A stretch of DNA of 32,442 nt from Kriegella sp965368185. Lineage in GTDB: Bacteria > Bacteroidota > Bacteroidia > Flavobacteriales > Flavobacteriaceae. How positions within the stretch are numbered: position 1 is the first letter of the stretch; every line of letters begins with the position of its first letter. The notes under the pieces are model-generated. The model was not told where the DNA came from. It made no database searches and saw only the letters and a program-made list of their open reading frames with translations. Where the stretch lies: contig CBDULZ010000054.1 of NCBI GenBank assembly GCA_965368185.1, forward strand, positions 1 through 32,442, read 5' to 3'. Shown here in pieces: positions 30,933-32,442 of the stretch. Position numbers and translations under genes: made by a program.

Positions 30933-32442
30933 TTACTCCTTCAAGACTTTTAAGAATTCCGTGTTTCCCTCTTCATCCATGACATTCAACAATAATAGGC
31001 CTTTCGGTGCCGAGGAAACGTCAACAGTAAGGCTGTTTCCAGCAGAATTGATTGAGCCTTGTTTTATCAAAACACCCGAAAGTGTAAATAGTGCAAACTG
31101 TGTATAAGAGGAATATTGCGGCAGAGAAACATTCATAGTGCTCTGTACCGGGTTCGGAAATACTGAAATTTTCGAACTTTCGAGTTCAGGGGCTGTCGAA
31201 AATCCTTCGCTAATCCGAGCCTTGAACGAACTTCCCTTAGGTGTTACGGACAGATATACACTGGTTTGGCAGCCTTTTGCCGAGGTCAGCACATAGGTTC
31301 CACTATCAGAAGAAGTCAAATTTCGAATTCTATAATTGTCACCCACTGTAGAACCATTTGGTCGCCTAACGGTAAGGCCAATGCCATTTGGAAGCATACT
31401 AAAGGTTACGTCTTTTCCTTCAACCACACTAATATTGTGTTGTCCACTGCTCCATATCTCGTTAATTCTGTATTCGGGTATTATACTTCCGGCCGGACAA
31501 GTGCTATTTGAGCTATTACCAACGTTTAAATTTAAGGTGGTTTGACAACCTTCTTCTGAGGTAAGAACGTAAACTCCACTATGTGACGAAGTAACCTTGC
31601 CTAGTTTGTAATTATCCCCAACTTTAGACCCGTTTGGCAATGTAATGGTAAGCCCCACACCGTTGGGAATCATACTCAATGTAACATTGGTGCCTTCTGC
31701 TACGCTAAGATCGTTTTGACCACTTTGCCACAATCCGTTTAAATTATATTCTGGTGTAATGTTTCCAGATGGACAATTGTTTTTGCCGCTACTCGTAGAA
31801 TTGCCAACATTCAGGGTTAGTGTTTTTTGACAGCCTGTAGCCGAGGTTAAAATATAATTACCACTATGTGCAGTTGTAACCTTGCCAAGTCTGTAATTGT
31901 CACCAACGGTTTTTCCATTGGGCAGCCTAATTGTAAGTCCTACCCCGTTAGGAAGCATACTTAATACCACATCAGTACCTTCAGAAACATTCAGGTTAGT
32001 TTGACCACTTTGCCATACCGAATTTAAACTATATTCTGTGGTAATATTGCCAAGCGGGCAATCATTATTGTTACTGCTGCTGCCCGAGTCACCGACAGTA
32101 AGGGTCAAAGTCGTTTGGCTGCCATCCCCTGAGGTTAAGATGTAAACTCCGCTATTTGCCGTAGTTACCTTGCCAAGGTTATAGTTGTCCCCTACCTTAG
32201 AACCGTTTGGTAGTGTTATCGTAAGGTTTTTTCCATTGGGTAGCATGCTTAAAACAATATTGGTCCCCTCAGCCACATTTAGATTTTTCTGGCCACTTTG
32301 CCATGATCCGTTCAAACTGTATTCTGGGATAATGTTAGTGGATGTAGGGGCCGTACTATTATTAGGAGGTGTAAAACCTATATTTCTCCAGGTCATGTCC
32401 TGAAAAAGAGTGTTGGAGTTTAATTGGTAATCATACCCTTTT
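30933..32442 (-). CDS. Type IX-secreted protein with four Ig-like repeats (5' end outside window)
   Basis: At least 502 residues; the frame stays open to the right edge, so the internal ATG at 32396 is not the start. The visible N-terminal part (YDYQLNSNTLFQDMTWRNIG) looks like the end of a preceding domain. Four repeats of 92-96 residues follow, each with the pattern EGTxVxLSMLPNGxGLTI, LPNGxxVGDNYxLGKVT and SGxYxLTS; the SGxYxLTS part resembles the Ig-fold DxGxYxC signature with the Cys replaced. The last ~80 residues (from KISVFPNPVQSTMNVSLPQ, ending EFLKVLKE) are a type A sorting domain for type IX secretion (Por secretion tail). The protein is therefore exported to the surface or medium. 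Repeats probably act as spacers or ligand-binding modules. Catalytic part unknown. Confidence 0.85.
   Translation of the reverse strand, partial: KGYDYQLNSNTLFQDMTWRNIGFTPPNNSTAPTSTNIIPEYSLNGSWQSGQKNLNVAEGTNIVLSMLPNGKNLTITLPNGSKVGDNYNLGKVTTANSGVYILTSGDGSQTTLTLTVGDSGSSSNNNDCPLGNITTEYSLNSVWQSGQTNLNVSEGTDVVLSMLPNGVGLTIRLPNGKTVGDNYRLGKVTTAHSGNYILTSATGCQKTLTLNVGNSTSSGKNNCPSGNITPEYNLNGLWQSGQNDLSVAEGTNVTLSMIPNGVGLTITLPNGSKVGDNYKLGKVTSSHSGVYVLTSEEGCQTTLNLNVGNSSNSTCPAGSIIPEYRINEIWSSGQHNISVVEGKDVTFSMLPNGIGLTVRRPNGSTVGDNYRIRNLTSSDSGTYVLTSAKGCQTSVYLSVTPKGSSFKARISEGFSTAPELESSKISVFPNPVQSTMNVSLPQYSSYTQFALFTLSGVLIKQGSINSAGNSLTVDVSSAPKGLLLLNVMDEEGNTEFLKVLKE
31233..32333 (-). repeat. Four tandem Ig-like coding repeats
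   Basis: Repeat units at about 32333-32046, 32045-31761, 31760-31485 and 31484-31233. Units one to three are most alike, unit four the most divergent (RRPNG, IRNLTSSDSG). The DNA of the units is similar enough to form recombination targets. Each of units two to four is preceded by a Cys-Pro linker and contains GCQ; unit one has neither. Confidence 0.85.

Overview
The window comes from a chromosome of the Bacteroidota, most likely a marine Flavobacteriaceae. The signs are an AT-rich genome, promoters of the TTTG-N19-TAnnTTTG type, several TTG starts, few Shine-Dalgarno sequences, a gliding motility gene (gldH), a type IX secretion C-terminal signal, SPOR/HU and CarboxypepD_reg-like proteins, and an arylsulfatase typical of bacteria that use sulfated algal polysaccharides. 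I saw no tRNA, rRNA, CRISPR array, prophage or insertion sequence.

Layout. Bases 1-2140 hold the tail of one gene, a terminator, what looks like a decayed membrane-protein gene, and a von Willebrand factor A lipoprotein (minus). Bases 2143-7138 form a co-directional envelope block: polysaccharide flippase, dUTPase, TPR protein, DUF4292 lipoprotein and an EnvC-like murein hydrolase activator. Bases 7192-8745 (minus) carry an acyl-CoA thioesterase and an HU/SPOR membrane protein, divergent from dprA. Bases 9947-10481 are a repeat-rich spacer before an FKBP isomerase. Bases 11578-13517 (minus) are an M28 peptidase and trpS, divergent from an acylglycerophosphate acyltransferase. A lone sulfatase follows (minus).

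Bases 16102-20252 are the most interesting part. An operon on the minus strand encodes a small lipoprotein, an ECF sigma factor and a protein that appears to join a cytoplasmic segment, an inner-membrane helix, a ~200-residue linker and an outer-membrane barrel. recA lies upstream of it. The operon is preceded by ACGCAACCTTTT-N10-GCATCT. The same 12-mer and 6-mer, with the same spacing, occur once more on the other side of recA, where they face away from it and precede a ~155 nt highly structured region ending in a strong intrinsic terminator. The simplest reading is an autoregulated ECF sigma factor that also drives a small RNA, analogous in logic to sigma-E and its envelope small RNAs in enterobacteria.

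Bases 20395-25665 (plus) carry trhO and an overlapping triplet ricT-gldH-PBP1A. Then come the two subunits of a 3-oxoacid CoA-transferase, a TonB-plug protein without a barrel, a second CarboxypepD_reg-like protein (minus), a 35-codon small ORF ending at a bidirectional terminator, and the 3' part of a secreted protein with four Ig-like repeats and a type IX sorting domain that runs off the right edge.
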